From NCBI GenBank assembly GCA_024698715.1, contig JAILRA010000024.1:85140-149139 (forward strand): 64,000 nt of DNA. Reading direction: 5' to 3'. Both the position numbers and the translations under genes were made by a program. Shown here piece by piece: positions 18,942 through 26,386 of the stretch; positions within the stretch are counted from its first letter, which is position 1, and every line of letters starts with the position of its first letter. Source of the stretch: Lachnospiraceae bacterium. Lineage in GTDB: Bacteria; Bacillota; Clostridia; Lachnospirales; Lachnospiraceae. Under the pieces are notes generated by a model that worked only from the letters and a program-made list of their open reading frames with translations, was not told where the DNA came from and did not search any database.

Positions 18942-19430
18942 ATGGATAAGAATTTAAACCACGAAAAGTTTATGAGAAAGGCCATTGAGCAGGCAAGAAA
19001 GGGTGAGACGATAGGCGAAGTTCCCATCGGCTGCGTCATAGTCAGGGACGGAAAAATAATTGCCCGCGGGTATAACCGAAGGAAAAACGACAAGAATACC
19101 CTTTCGCATGCTGAGCTTACGGCCATTAATAAAGCCTGCAAAAAGACGGGGGACTGGAGATTGGAAGACTGTGTTCTTTATGTGACACTCGAACCCTGTC
19201 AGATGTGTGCGGGAGCTATAGTTCAGGCGAGGATCCCACTTGTGGTAATAGGCTGCAAGAACGAAAAGGCAGGCTGTGCCGGTTCCATTCTCAATCTTTT
19301 CAATGTGGAAAAATTCAATCATCAGGTGGAAACGATAGAAGGAGTATTGGAAGAAGAGTGTTCGACCATGCTCACGGAGTTTTTTAAGGGATTAAGACAG
19401 AGACTTAAGACGGAAAAGGAAAGTCAATGA
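18942..19430 (+). CDS. tadA: tRNA-specific adenosine deaminase
   Basis: TadA converts adenosine 34 of tRNA-Arg(ACG) to inosine, which is needed to read CGN codons. The 162-residue protein has the zinc-binding and catalytic HAE motif (His56, Glu58, the proton shuttle) and PCQMC (Cys86, Cys89), and the start EVPIGCVIVRDGKIIARGYN is typical. Length is normal. The ATG at 18942 has no clear Shine-Dalgarno site; a strong hairpin ends only a few bases upstream. An internal ATG at 18972 would remove the first helix, so 18942 is kept. The stop overlaps the start of the downstream histidine kinase (ATGA), so the two are translationally coupled. Confidence 0.96.
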   Translation: MDKNLNHEKFMRKAIEQARKGETIGEVPIGCVIVRDGKIIARGYNRRKNDKNTLSHAELTAINKACKKTGDWRLEDCVLYVTLEPCQMCAGAIVQARIPLVVIGCKNEKAGCAGSILNLFNVEKFNHQVETIEGVLEEECSTMLTEFFKGLRQRLKTEKESQ

Positions 19431-20839
19431 AACTGAATACCAAACTGGTAATTACATTCATATTGTTTATGGTGGTACCCCTGCTGCTTTTGGGCGCAAG
19501 TTACATGATCCTTCGTTACGGGTTCGGGTTTCTTATCATAGAGCGCGTATCCATAAACGGGAAGAACAGTTTTGTAATGTCTCAGGAATCACTGCTCTCC
19601 GTGATAATAGTTATTTTCTGCGTTGTAATCCTTACAGGTATTGCACTGAGCAACTGGCTCATGTACAGCTTTATCAAGCCCATAAATCAGTTAAAGAAAG
19701 CTCTTCACAATATCGAAAACGGCGATTACGACACATCTCTTATCAAGCCCAAGCAGGCCGAATTCGAAGGTTTGTTCAAAGACTTTGAATCCATGAGGAT
19801 AAAGCTCAAGGAAAACCGTGACCGAAGAAACCTGGCGGAGAAACAGAACAGGGAACTGATCGCAAATATCACTCACGATCTGAAAACACCCATTACATCC
19901 ATCAGGGGTTATGTCGAAGGCATCATGGACGGTGTGGCAGATACCGAAGAAAAAATGGATCGTTACATAAAGACCATTTACAATAAGGCCAATGCACTGA
20001 ACGCCCTGATAAACGAACTTACCGGTTACTCAAAGATTGACGCAAGAGAGATCACCTACAATTTTGTCCGACTTTCCGTGGATGAGTATTTCGGCGACTG
20101 TGCATCTGAAATGATCTTCGATCTTCAGGAACAGGGCGTAAAGTTCGTATATGACAACAGAGTCAAAAAGAGCATTGCGGTACTTGCGGATCCCGTGCAG
20201 CTTAGCAAGGTGATCCACAATATCATTTCAAACAGTGTCAAATACAAGAGTCCCGAGCATTCGGTCATCAGAATGCGAATTAAAGATATGGGCGAACATA
20301 TTCAGGTTGATGTCAGGGACAACGGAATGGGAATTCCGAAACAGGATACCGAAAAGATCTTCGACAGATTTTTCCGTTCCGACGCATCGAGAAACTCCGA
20401 CAAGGGCGGAAACGGCATCGGTCTTTCAATAGCCAAAAAGATCATTGAAGACCATGGCGGCAAGATCTGGGCAACGGTTGACGGCTCCGTCGGACTTACG
20501 ATTCATTTTACGCTTCGTAAATACACGGATGAGATCAAATCCGACTACACCAAGGAACCGACTCAGATCAACATAGATATCGAAAATATGGGTTACGAAG
20601 ATGAAGACAGTCTGAACTTTGAAGAAGCTTCCGACAAACCTTCAAACGAAGAACCCGCTAACAAAGAAGAAACTGCAGTTAACGACTACAAAAAAGAAAC
20701 GGATCTTGAAAAAGAAAAAATAAAAGATTCGATCAAAAAAGGCGAATCCTCGGAAAAAGAAGACGCTGACAACAGCGAAGCAATACAGAATTATAACGAG
20801 GTCATCAATATCCTCGGAGATTTTGAGGATGAAGAGTGA
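19427..20839 (+). CDS. Membrane sensor histidine kinase (classical, HAMP-containing)
   Basis: A 470-residue two-pass sensor. Membrane segments lie at about 8-30 and 57-82 with a very short extracellular loop (~25 residues), so it may sense within the membrane. Then come HAMP (80-135), HisKA with His150 (NITHDLKTPITSIRGY), and HATPase (DNGMGIP, GGNGIGLSIAKKI). The last ~110 residues are a Glu/Lys/Asp-rich low-complexity tail. The start overlaps the tadA stop by 4 bases. A PhoB-type response regulator follows after 98 bases; kinase-first gene order is less common than regulator-first. The stimulus is unknown; relatives with short loops often sense cell-envelope stress. Confidence 0.93.
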   Translation: MKLNTKLVITFILFMVVPLLLLGASYMILRYGFGFLIIERVSINGKNSFVMSQESLLSVIIVIFCVVILTGIALSNWLMYSFIKPINQLKKALHNIENGDYDTSLIKPKQAEFEGLFKDFESMRIKLKENRDRRNLAEKQNRELIANITHDLKTPITSIRGYVEGIMDGVADTEEKMDRYIKTIYNKANALNALINELTGYSKIDAREITYNFVRLSVDEYFGDCASEMIFDLQEQGVKFVYDNRVKKSIAVLADPVQLSKVIHNIISNSVKYKSPEHSVIRMRIKDMGEHIQVDVRDNGMGIPKQDTEKIFDRFFRSDASRNSDKGGNGIGLSIAKKIIEDHGGKIWATVDGSVGLTIHFTLRKYTDEIKSDYTKEPTQINIDIENMGYEDEDSLNFEEASDKPSNEEPANKEETAVNDYKKETDLEKEKIKDSIKKGESSEKEDADNSEAIQNYNEVINILGDFEDEE

Positions 20840-20937
20840 TCCGAAAAACTTCGGAAAAGAAAACCGCATGGGACCATCCTGCACATCGGGTTGGATATGA
20901 AAGCGGGAAGAACTATTAAAATAACGGGTGAATGCAC

Positions 20938-21630
20938 ATGAGATTACTGATAGTGGAAGATGAACAGGCAATTGCCGAGCTCGAGAAAGATTATCTCGAG
21001 ATGAACAATTATACCGTAGAAGTTGCTCTAAACGGAAGGGATGGATTAAGAAAGGCTCTGGAAGAAGATTTCGATCTGGTCATTCTGGATCTTATGATTC
21101 CCGAAGTTGACGGTCAGACTGTATGTCGCGAGATCAGAAGGGAAAAAGACATTCCCATTATTATCGTATCCGCCAAAAAGGAAGACTGGGACAAAGTTCA
21201 GCTTCTCGGAGTCGGCGCCGACGACTATATGACAAAACCGTTCTCGCCCAGTGAACTTGTTGCCAGAGTAAAAGCTCATCTTTCACGATACAACAGACTC
21301 GTCGGAACCACTCACAAGAGTGAAAACGACGTTATCGAAGTCAACGGTCTTCGGATCGACAAGATGGCCAGAAGAGTATTCCTTGAAAACGAGGAAAAGC
21401 CCTTTACCGGCAAAGAGTACGATCTGCTCCTTTTCCTTGCGGAGAATCCCAATCGTGTATTCGGCAAAGAAGATCTTTTCCGCGAGATCTGGAAAGCGGA
21501 ACCCGTCGGTACCGATATCGCCACGGTAACCGTCCACATCAAGAAGATCCGCGAGAAGATCGAAAAAGATTCGAGCCACCCCATCTACATCGAAACCCTT
21601 TGGGGTGTAGGCTACCGTTTTAAAATGTAG
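20938..21630 (+). CDS. OmpR/PhoB-family response regulator
   Basis: A 230-residue regulator with an N-terminal receiver (phospho-Asp51 in VILDLMIPEVDG, switch residues in IIVSAKK and DDYMTKPF) and a C-terminal winged helix (residues about 130-228, ending in VTVHIKKIREKI and TLWGVGYRFK). It is the evident partner of the histidine kinase gene upstream. Two ATGs compete: 20932 and 20938. The second is preferred because the GGGTG ribosome site is 7 bases ahead of it and only 1 base ahead of the first. No terminator hairpin of the usual type follows. Instead a GC-rich repeat element starts 2 bases after the stop codon. Confidence 0.95.
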   Translation: MRLLIVEDEQAIAELEKDYLEMNNYTVEVALNGRDGLRKALEEDFDLVILDLMIPEVDGQTVCREIRREKDIPIIIVSAKKEDWDKVQLLGVGADDYMTKPFSPSELVARVKAHLSRYNRLVGTTHKSENDVIEVNGLRIDKMARRVFLENEEKPFTGKEYDLLLFLAENPNRVFGKEDLFREIWKAEPVGTDIATVTVHIKKIREKIEKDSSHPIYIETLWGVGYRFKM

Positions 21631-21632
21631 CA

Positions 21633-21904
21633 CACCGAATGCTAACCGCACGATACACCGCGGGCACGCCGCCATTTGGACGTTCACCGAATGCTAACCG
21701 CACGATACACCGCGGGCACGCTCGCGCTAAAGATGCCGCCGTAGCGGCTACTAAGTTCGTCTGCGCACTTCGTTGCTTGACTCACTAAGTACCGACGGCG
21801 TCATATTACCCGCTTGTGCATCATACGGTCATCATTCGGTTGAAAAATTTAACTGCATGTATGCTCTGCGGGCTTGCTTCCGCTAAAGATGCCAATGTAA
21901 CGGA
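21633..21904. repeat. GC-rich intergenic repeat element with hairpin-forming ends
   Basis: This fills the 304-bp gap between the response regulator and the pseudouridine synthase genes. A 37-bp sequence beginning CACCGAATGCTAACCG is present twice without change (21633-21669 and 21685-21721). Its imperfect inverse lies at about 21808-21842 (ending CATTCGGTTG), and the inner arms (GATGCCGCCGTAGCGGCTAC against GTACCGACGGCGTCAT) also pair, so 21685-21842 can fold into one long hairpin. A partial third copy (CGCTAAAGATGCC and flanks) lies at about 21867-21904. Base composition is clearly richer in G+C than the surroundings. It resembles a non-coding dispersed (MITE- or REP-like) element; no ORF of note lies in it. 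Confidence 0.75.
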
Positions 21905-21934
21905 AAAAATATATTAAGGAAATAAAAAAAGATA

Positions 21935-22579
21935 TTGGATATAAATATAATCTATCAGGATTCGGACATAATAGTAATAAATAAGCCTGCGGGGATTCCG
22001 GTTGAGACGAAAAGTGTAACCCAAAAGGACTGCGAGAGTGAGATAAAGAAAATTCTCGCTTCCGGGGGCGGAAAAAATCCGTATCTGGCTGTTATCAACA
22101 GGCTTGACCAGCCGGTGAACGGACTTGTTCTTTTTGCTCTGAATAAGGAGTCGGCGGCGAAACTGTCGGATGACCTTACGGGCGGACGGATCGAAAAATA
22201 TTACAAAGCCTCTGTCTTCGGGGAATTTGAGACAAAAGAAGGCATTCTCGAAGATATGCTTTATAAGGACGCGAAGACGAACAGATCTTTTGTGGTAAAA
22301 GAAAAGGATCCGGAATTTGACAAGGCAAAAAAAGCGATCCTCGAATACAGGGAAGAATGCCCGGGAAGCCTTAAGATAAAGCTTGTTACGGGAAGACACC
22401 ATCAGATCCGTGTCCAGCTTGCCAATGCGGGGCATCCGATCCTCGGGGATCTTAAGTACGGAACAAAAGAATCCAAAGAGGAAAGCAGTAAAAGGGAAAT
22501 TGACGGTCTTCAGCTTACGGCATGCAGGCTGAAGTTTACTCATCCCAAAACGGGAAAACAAATGGAATTTACCGTTTAG
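21935..22579 (+). CDS. RluA-family RNA pseudouridine synthase
   Basis: A 214-residue enzyme that isomerises specific uridines in RNA. The catalytic motif is INRLDQPVNGLVLFA with Asp58. Family motifs IIVINKPAGIPV near the start and GRHHQIRVQLANAGHPILGDLKYG towards the end are present. It lacks an N-terminal S4 domain, so it is one of the shorter RluA/YlyB-like members and its exact target (rRNA or tRNA) cannot be assigned. The only start that keeps the first strand is a TTG at 21935, with AAGGA 14 bases upstream, slightly far. The preceding GC-rich repeat element ends about 30 bases before it. Confidence 0.92.
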   Translation: MDINIIYQDSDIIVINKPAGIPVETKSVTQKDCESEIKKILASGGGKNPYLAVINRLDQPVNGLVLFALNKESAAKLSDDLTGGRIEKYYKASVFGEFETKEGILEDMLYKDAKTNRSFVVKEKDPEFDKAKKAILEYREECPGSLKIKLVTGRHHQIRVQLANAGHPILGDLKYGTKESKEESSKREIDGLQLTACRLKFTHPKTGKQMEFTV

Positions 22580-22623
22580 ATAAATGATTGAAAAAAAGGC
22601 AGTGCAGAGAGGAAAACAGAGGT

Positions 22624-23184
22624 ATGAAAAACAGGATTATAAAGGTATTCGGTATTTTATTTGCGGTTATTCTTTCTGTTTTTATGTCAGGATGTGAGAA
22701 AAACGGAGGAACGGATGTGAAGCCGGTAGGACCTGCATTAAGAAAAGAACTTGCTGTCGGAATGGAAATTCAGATGAACAGCATTACGGATTTTTATTAT
22801 ACGTATGAAAATATCAATTATAATGCTTTTTACCAGAGATATCGGTTTTATGTTGAAGACGGGAAATATTATTTCTTTAATGAAACCAGAGAAAAACCTG
22901 ATGAATACGGCTGGACGACATCGGATGATACCACTAAGATCGGAACTGTTGAGTTAACCGAAGAACAGTGGAAGGATTTTTACGAGATCATAAGAGACGG
23001 TACGGTCAAAGCAAGAGAAGATAATGCGGATTCGGGAGATTCCGGACCGTGGTATTATCTGTACTGGACGAGTGATGCGGACAAATATCAGGTATATACT
23101 TTCCCTTCATATGAAAAGGAAAAGGCTTTTGAAGAATACTGTATATCACTGGCAGAAGGTTCCGATGCAGATATGACGGATTGA
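22624..23184 (+). CDS. Putative lipoprotein of unknown function
   Basis: A 186-residue protein with a type II signal peptide: two basic residues, a hydrophobic stretch, then the lipobox-like end MSGC (Cys about residue 22). The mature part is acidic and aromatic-rich (many Tyr, Trp and Phe) with the pattern of a small alpha/beta domain. I do not recognise a family. It should be anchored to the outer face of the cell membrane. The ATG at 22624 is preferred over a TTG at 22588 because it directly precedes the signal peptide and has GAGAGGA 10 bases ahead. It may be co-transcribed with the pseudouridine synthase gene 45 bases upstream. Confidence 0.75.
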   Translation: MKNRIIKVFGILFAVILSVFMSGCEKNGGTDVKPVGPALRKELAVGMEIQMNSITDFYYTYENINYNAFYQRYRFYVEDGKYYFFNETREKPDEYGWTTSDDTTKIGTVELTEEQWKDFYEIIRDGTVKAREDNADSGDSGPWYYLYWTSDADKYQVYTFPSYEKEKAFEEYCISLAEGSDADMTD

Positions 23185-23321
23185 ATATAGGAGAACAAAA
23201 AGCGAAAGTATTACTTCAGCGGATTGCTCTTGAAACGAAAGATAAACGAATGCGAAAAATATTTCACGGCGGTTTATCTGAATAAACAACTAAAAAAGAA
23301 AAATCGTAGCAGGAGGATAAA

Positions 23322-24566
23322 ATGGCAAGCGAAATAAGAGACATCAATCTTTATGAGAGCGGAGAAAAGAAAATAGAATGGGTAAAGAGAAACTGCGATC
23401 TTCTCAGAACCCTTGAGGGTGAATTCGAAAAAACCAAACCTTTTGCGGGTAAAAAGATAGCTCTTTCGGTTCATCTTGAGGCAAAAACGGCATATCTTTG
23501 CAAGGTTTTAAAGGCCGGCGGAGCAGATATGTACGTAACCGGATCCAATCCGCTTTCCACGCAGGATGATGTTGCGGCAGCACTTGTTAAAGCCGGAATA
23601 GAGGTTCATGCATGGTATGACTGCACGGAAGAAGAGTATAACCGCCACATAAGAAGCGTACTTGAAGTCGGACCCAACATCATAATTGATGACGGCGGCG
23701 ATCTTGTACATATGATGCATACGGAATTCACGGATCTGATCCCGAATGTTATCGGCGGATGCGAAGAGACCACTACCGGTATCATCAGACTTGAAGCAAT
23801 GAACAAAGCAGGGGAACTTAAATTCCCGATGGTAAAGGTAAACAATGCCGACTGCAAGCATTTCTTTGACAACCGTTACGGCACGGGTCAGTCGGTTTGG
23901 GACGGGATCAACAGGACCACAAACCTCATAGTAGCAGGTAAGATCGTGGTAGTTGCAGGTTACGGCTGGTGCGGAAAAGGAACCGCAATGAGAGCCAAAG
24001 GTCTCGGAGCGAGAGTCATCGTTACCGAAGTCGATCCGGTTAAGGCAATTGAAGCGGTAATGGACGGATTTGACGTCATGCCCATGAAAGAGGCCGCAAA
24101 AGTCGGCGACTTCTTTATTACCGTTACGGGCTGCAACAAAGTTATAGACGAAGAGGATTTTGCAGTTATAAAAGACGGTGCGATCATGTGCAATGCCGGA
24201 CATTTCGACTGTGAGATCGACATGGCATGGCTTAAGAAAAACGCCGTTGAGTCCAAGGAAATGAGAAAGAATATTCAGGGTTACAAGCTTCCGACAGGCC
24301 AGTGGGTATTCGTACTTGCGGAAGGCAGACTTGTCAATCTGGCAGCAGGCGACGGACATCCCGCAGAGATCATGGATATGAGTTTTGCCATTCAGGCTCT
24401 TTCGGCTAAATACCTCGTAGAAAAGAACGGACAGGTAGGTTCGATGCTTATCGATGTTCCAAAGGAAGTCGATATGGATGTCGCTACCAGAAAACTCAAT
24501 TTCCTCGGAAAATATATCGACAAACTCACACCCGAGCAGGAAGCATACCTTAATGAGGGTCTGTAA
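23322..24566 (+). CDS. ahcY: Adenosylhomocysteinase
   Basis: AhcY hydrolyses S-adenosylhomocysteine to adenosine and homocysteine, removing the product inhibitor of methyltransferases. The 414-residue length is that of the shorter bacterial/archaeal form, without the insertion found in many proteobacterial and eukaryotic enzymes. Visible motifs: SVHLEAKTAYLCKVLKAGGA, CEETTTGIIRL, the catalytic-site Lys and Asp in VNNADCKHFFDNRYGTGQS, the NAD-binding GYGWCGKGTAMRAKGLGA, and NAGHFDCEID. A strong ribosome site (GGAGG) precedes the start. The 137-base leader contains an inverted repeat (23240-23279). No sahH-linked mtn or luxS genes are adjacent. Confidence 0.97.
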   Translation: MASEIRDINLYESGEKKIEWVKRNCDLLRTLEGEFEKTKPFAGKKIALSVHLEAKTAYLCKVLKAGGADMYVTGSNPLSTQDDVAAALVKAGIEVHAWYDCTEEEYNRHIRSVLEVGPNIIIDDGGDLVHMMHTEFTDLIPNVIGGCEETTTGIIRLEAMNKAGELKFPMVKVNNADCKHFFDNRYGTGQSVWDGINRTTNLIVAGKIVVVAGYGWCGKGTAMRAKGLGARVIVTEVDPVKAIEAVMDGFDVMPMKEAAKVGDFFITVTGCNKVIDEEDFAVIKDGAIMCNAGHFDCEIDMAWLKKNAVESKEMRKNIQGYKLPTGQWVFVLAEGRLVNLAAGDGHPAEIMDMSFAIQALSAKYLVEKNGQVGSMLIDVPKEVDMDVATRKLNFLGKYIDKLTPEQEAYLNEGL

Positions 24567-24605
24567 TTTCATCAAGACAAATATTAATTCGAAAAAGAGG
24601 AATAA

Positions 24606-25277
24606 ATGAATCAGGAGAAGTACTACGAAGAAAAAGCCGCATATGAACTTTTGGAAAAATACAAAGATATCGGCAAAAAGCTGATGATTATTTTTTGGAT
24701 TATGCTGGTTTCAAATATATTATCCGCAGTTAATTTGGGTATTGAAATATTGGCTACAATCCTTCGAAATGCCGAATTAAAAGAAAATCTGGGACTGATT
24801 TCCGCGATTTTAGGCTGTATAGCAGCCTTTGCAATCGGAGTAATTATATTTACCATGCGACAATATGACGAACAGTTAGGCATAGCGGGAATAACCTTTC
24901 TATTCAGTCAGGTGATCAGCTCAATAAGTGCATATTTATCGAATTCATGTTTCGAAAGCGTTCTGACATTAGCGGCATCGGTTATGGGTATAATCTATAT
25001 TATTAAGTATACAAAGGCTTTATCGGCACTTACTTATAATATAAGCTGTCGGATTGCCGACAATTGGGAACTGCTTAGAAAAGTGTATCTGGGCGGATTG
25101 GTAACTGCGGTTGTCTGTTCATTTCTGTTAATCGTTCCGGGAATAAATATTCTTGCGGCTATAATAATTGCAATTGTAATGCTTGTCATGCTGGTAATAT
25201 CCATATGGCAGATGGTACTTGTTTTCCAGACATCCAGGGCAATGAGCAAATACGAACTGCAATTACCGGAGCAATAA
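24606..25277 (+). CDS. Multi-pass membrane protein of unknown function
   Basis: A 223-residue membrane protein with about five or six hydrophobic segments (roughly 24-48, 60-80, 90-112, 118-135, 158-185 and 188-210). I do not recognise a family; there are no transport or enzyme motifs. It begins 39 bases after ahcY with a GAGG ribosome site and shares no obvious function with it. Its transcript ends at the terminator at 25332-25376. Base composition is more A+T-rich than ahcY, which may only reflect the hydrophobic codons. Confidence 0.75.
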   Translation: MNQEKYYEEKAAYELLEKYKDIGKKLMIIFWIMLVSNILSAVNLGIEILATILRNAELKENLGLISAILGCIAAFAIGVIIFTMRQYDEQLGIAGITFLFSQVISSISAYLSNSCFESVLTLAASVMGIIYIIKYTKALSALTYNISCRIADNWELLRKVYLGGLVTAVVCSFLLIVPGINILAAIIIAIVMLVMLVISIWQMVLVFQTSRAMSKYELQLPEQ

Positions 25278-25331
25278 GCAAATATAAACCGCAATTGCAG
25301 GAAGTCGGAATAAAGTTAATTTTACAGATAT

Positions 25332-25376
25332 AAAGCACTTACATTTGAGGATCACTTCAATGCGTAGGTGCTTTTT
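25332..25376 (+). terminator. Terminator after the membrane protein gene
   Basis: Arms AAAGCACTTAC and GTAGGTGCTTT (one G-T pair) enclose a second internal pairing (TTGA with TCAA) and are followed by TTTTT. Confidence 0.8.
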
Positions 25377-25434
25377 AAAAAGAATCAAATATGATAAAGT
25401 GAATCGTTTTCAGAAAAAACGGAAGGGATAAAAA

Positions 25435-26232
25435 ATGAACAATATTTCAATAGGAAATCAGACCGTAAAGATAACTGAAGAAGGAAAATATATATATGAA
25501 GGAAAAGAGGTTTTCCTTCCCGATTATGATTATGAAAGCGTGATAGTCATTTCTCCCGAAGACGGCGCATTGCTTGATAAGAGAATCGGAATCAATGCTG
25601 GAGAGAAGATGTGCAGGATAACCGTGGTAAACGAGGATTCGTTTCAGGCGGGCAGGAGATTTGACAATGCTCTGGTAATGAATTTTGCGAATGCACATAA
25701 TCCGGGCGGCGGATTCAAAATGGGAGCCAATGCGCAGGAAGAAGCATTATGCAGATGCAGTACGCTTTATGCTTCGATTACATCCAAAAAAGCGGCGGAG
25801 ATGTACATTTACAACAATACGCATATCAGTCGCGTTGAATCGGACTATATGCTGATTTCCCCGAATGTATGCGTTTTTCGTGACGAAAAGTACAATCTTT
25901 TGCCCGAACCCGTTGTTATGGGCGTCGTTACGCTTCCCGCCCCGAACCGATACGGCGCTGCTCTTCTTGCGGACGAAGGGTTGATCGAAGATACATTTTT
26001 AAGAAGAATAAGGATAATGCTTGCGGCAGCAGCCGAAAACGGATACAAAGACCTTGTCCTCGGAGCCTGGGGATGCGGAGCATTCGGTAACAGTCCCAAA
26101 GACGTCGCCGGATATTTCAGAAAGGTCATAATCGAAGAAGAATACGGCAAATGCTTTAATGAGATCTGCTTTGCGATCTACGGAAAAGAAAACGGTAAGA
26201 ACATTACTGAATTTGCAAAAACATTTTCTTAA
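25435..26232 (+). CDS. Microbial-type poly(ADP-ribose) glycohydrolase (TIGR02452 family)
   Basis: A 265-residue macrodomain-type protein. The PARG signature is clear: NFANAHNPGGGFKMGANAQEEALCR, with GGG at 91-93 and the catalytic Glu pair at 102-103 (QEE). VLGAWGCGAFGN near residue 205 forms the usual phosphate-binding loop. Such enzymes remove ADP-ribose from proteins or, in some relatives, from nucleic acids. The gene stands alone between two terminators or promoters, so context does not tell whether it counters a resident or an incoming ADP-ribosyltransferase. No DarT-like gene is visible in the window. Confidence 0.92.
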   Translation: MNNISIGNQTVKITEEGKYIYEGKEVFLPDYDYESVIVISPEDGALLDKRIGINAGEKMCRITVVNEDSFQAGRRFDNALVMNFANAHNPGGGFKMGANAQEEALCRCSTLYASITSKKAAEMYIYNNTHISRVESDYMLISPNVCVFRDEKYNLLPEPVVMGVVTLPAPNRYGAALLADEGLIEDTFLRRIRIMLAAAAENGYKDLVLGAWGCGAFGNSPKDVAGYFRKVIIEEEYGKCFNEICFAIYGKENGKNITEFAKTFS

Positions 26233-26278
26233 TATTTTTCCCAAAACGCCATAAAACCAAATAAAATAAGGGTTTTTG

Positions 26279-26365
26279 TTGACAGTTAAGGGAAAATATC
26301 GTATAATTCAATTCAACGCGTTGAAGTGCGACACTTTAAAGCGTTGAAGTTTAAACCGCTAAAGT
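26279..26365 (+). promoter_or_regulatory. Consensus promoter with LacI-like operators for the symporter gene
   Basis: TTGACA (26279-26284), 17-nt spacer, TATAAT (26302-26307): a perfect consensus promoter. The 14-bp perfect palindrome TTCAACGCGTTGAA (26312-26325), with a central CG, covers the expected start point. A 12-of-14 match (TTTAAAGCGTTGAA, 26335-26348) follows 23 bp later. A further inverted repeat (ACTTTA..GCG with CGCTAAAGT, 26333-26365) can form a hairpin in the leader. The layout suggests repression by a LacI-family protein not encoded nearby. Confidence 0.75.
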
Positions 26366-26386
26366 GAACAACAGAGGAGATTTCAA

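Noticed and set aside
21633..21904. Insertion sequence remnant with transposase
   Set aside because: No transposase-like reading frame is present; only a non-coding repeat element is supported.
21914..22561. 215-codon ORF antisense to the pseudouridine synthase gene
   Set aside because: Shadow of a clear RluA-family gene; composition and lack of start signals argue against coding.
23185..23321. SAH or SAM riboswitch upstream of ahcY
   Set aside because: Only a simple inverted repeat is seen; I could not find the conserved core of a known SAH or SAM aptamer by eye.
23508..24575. 355-codon ORF antisense to ahcY
   Set aside because: It is a mirror of the codon bias of ahcY; no ribosome site, no domain pattern, and ahcY is certain.
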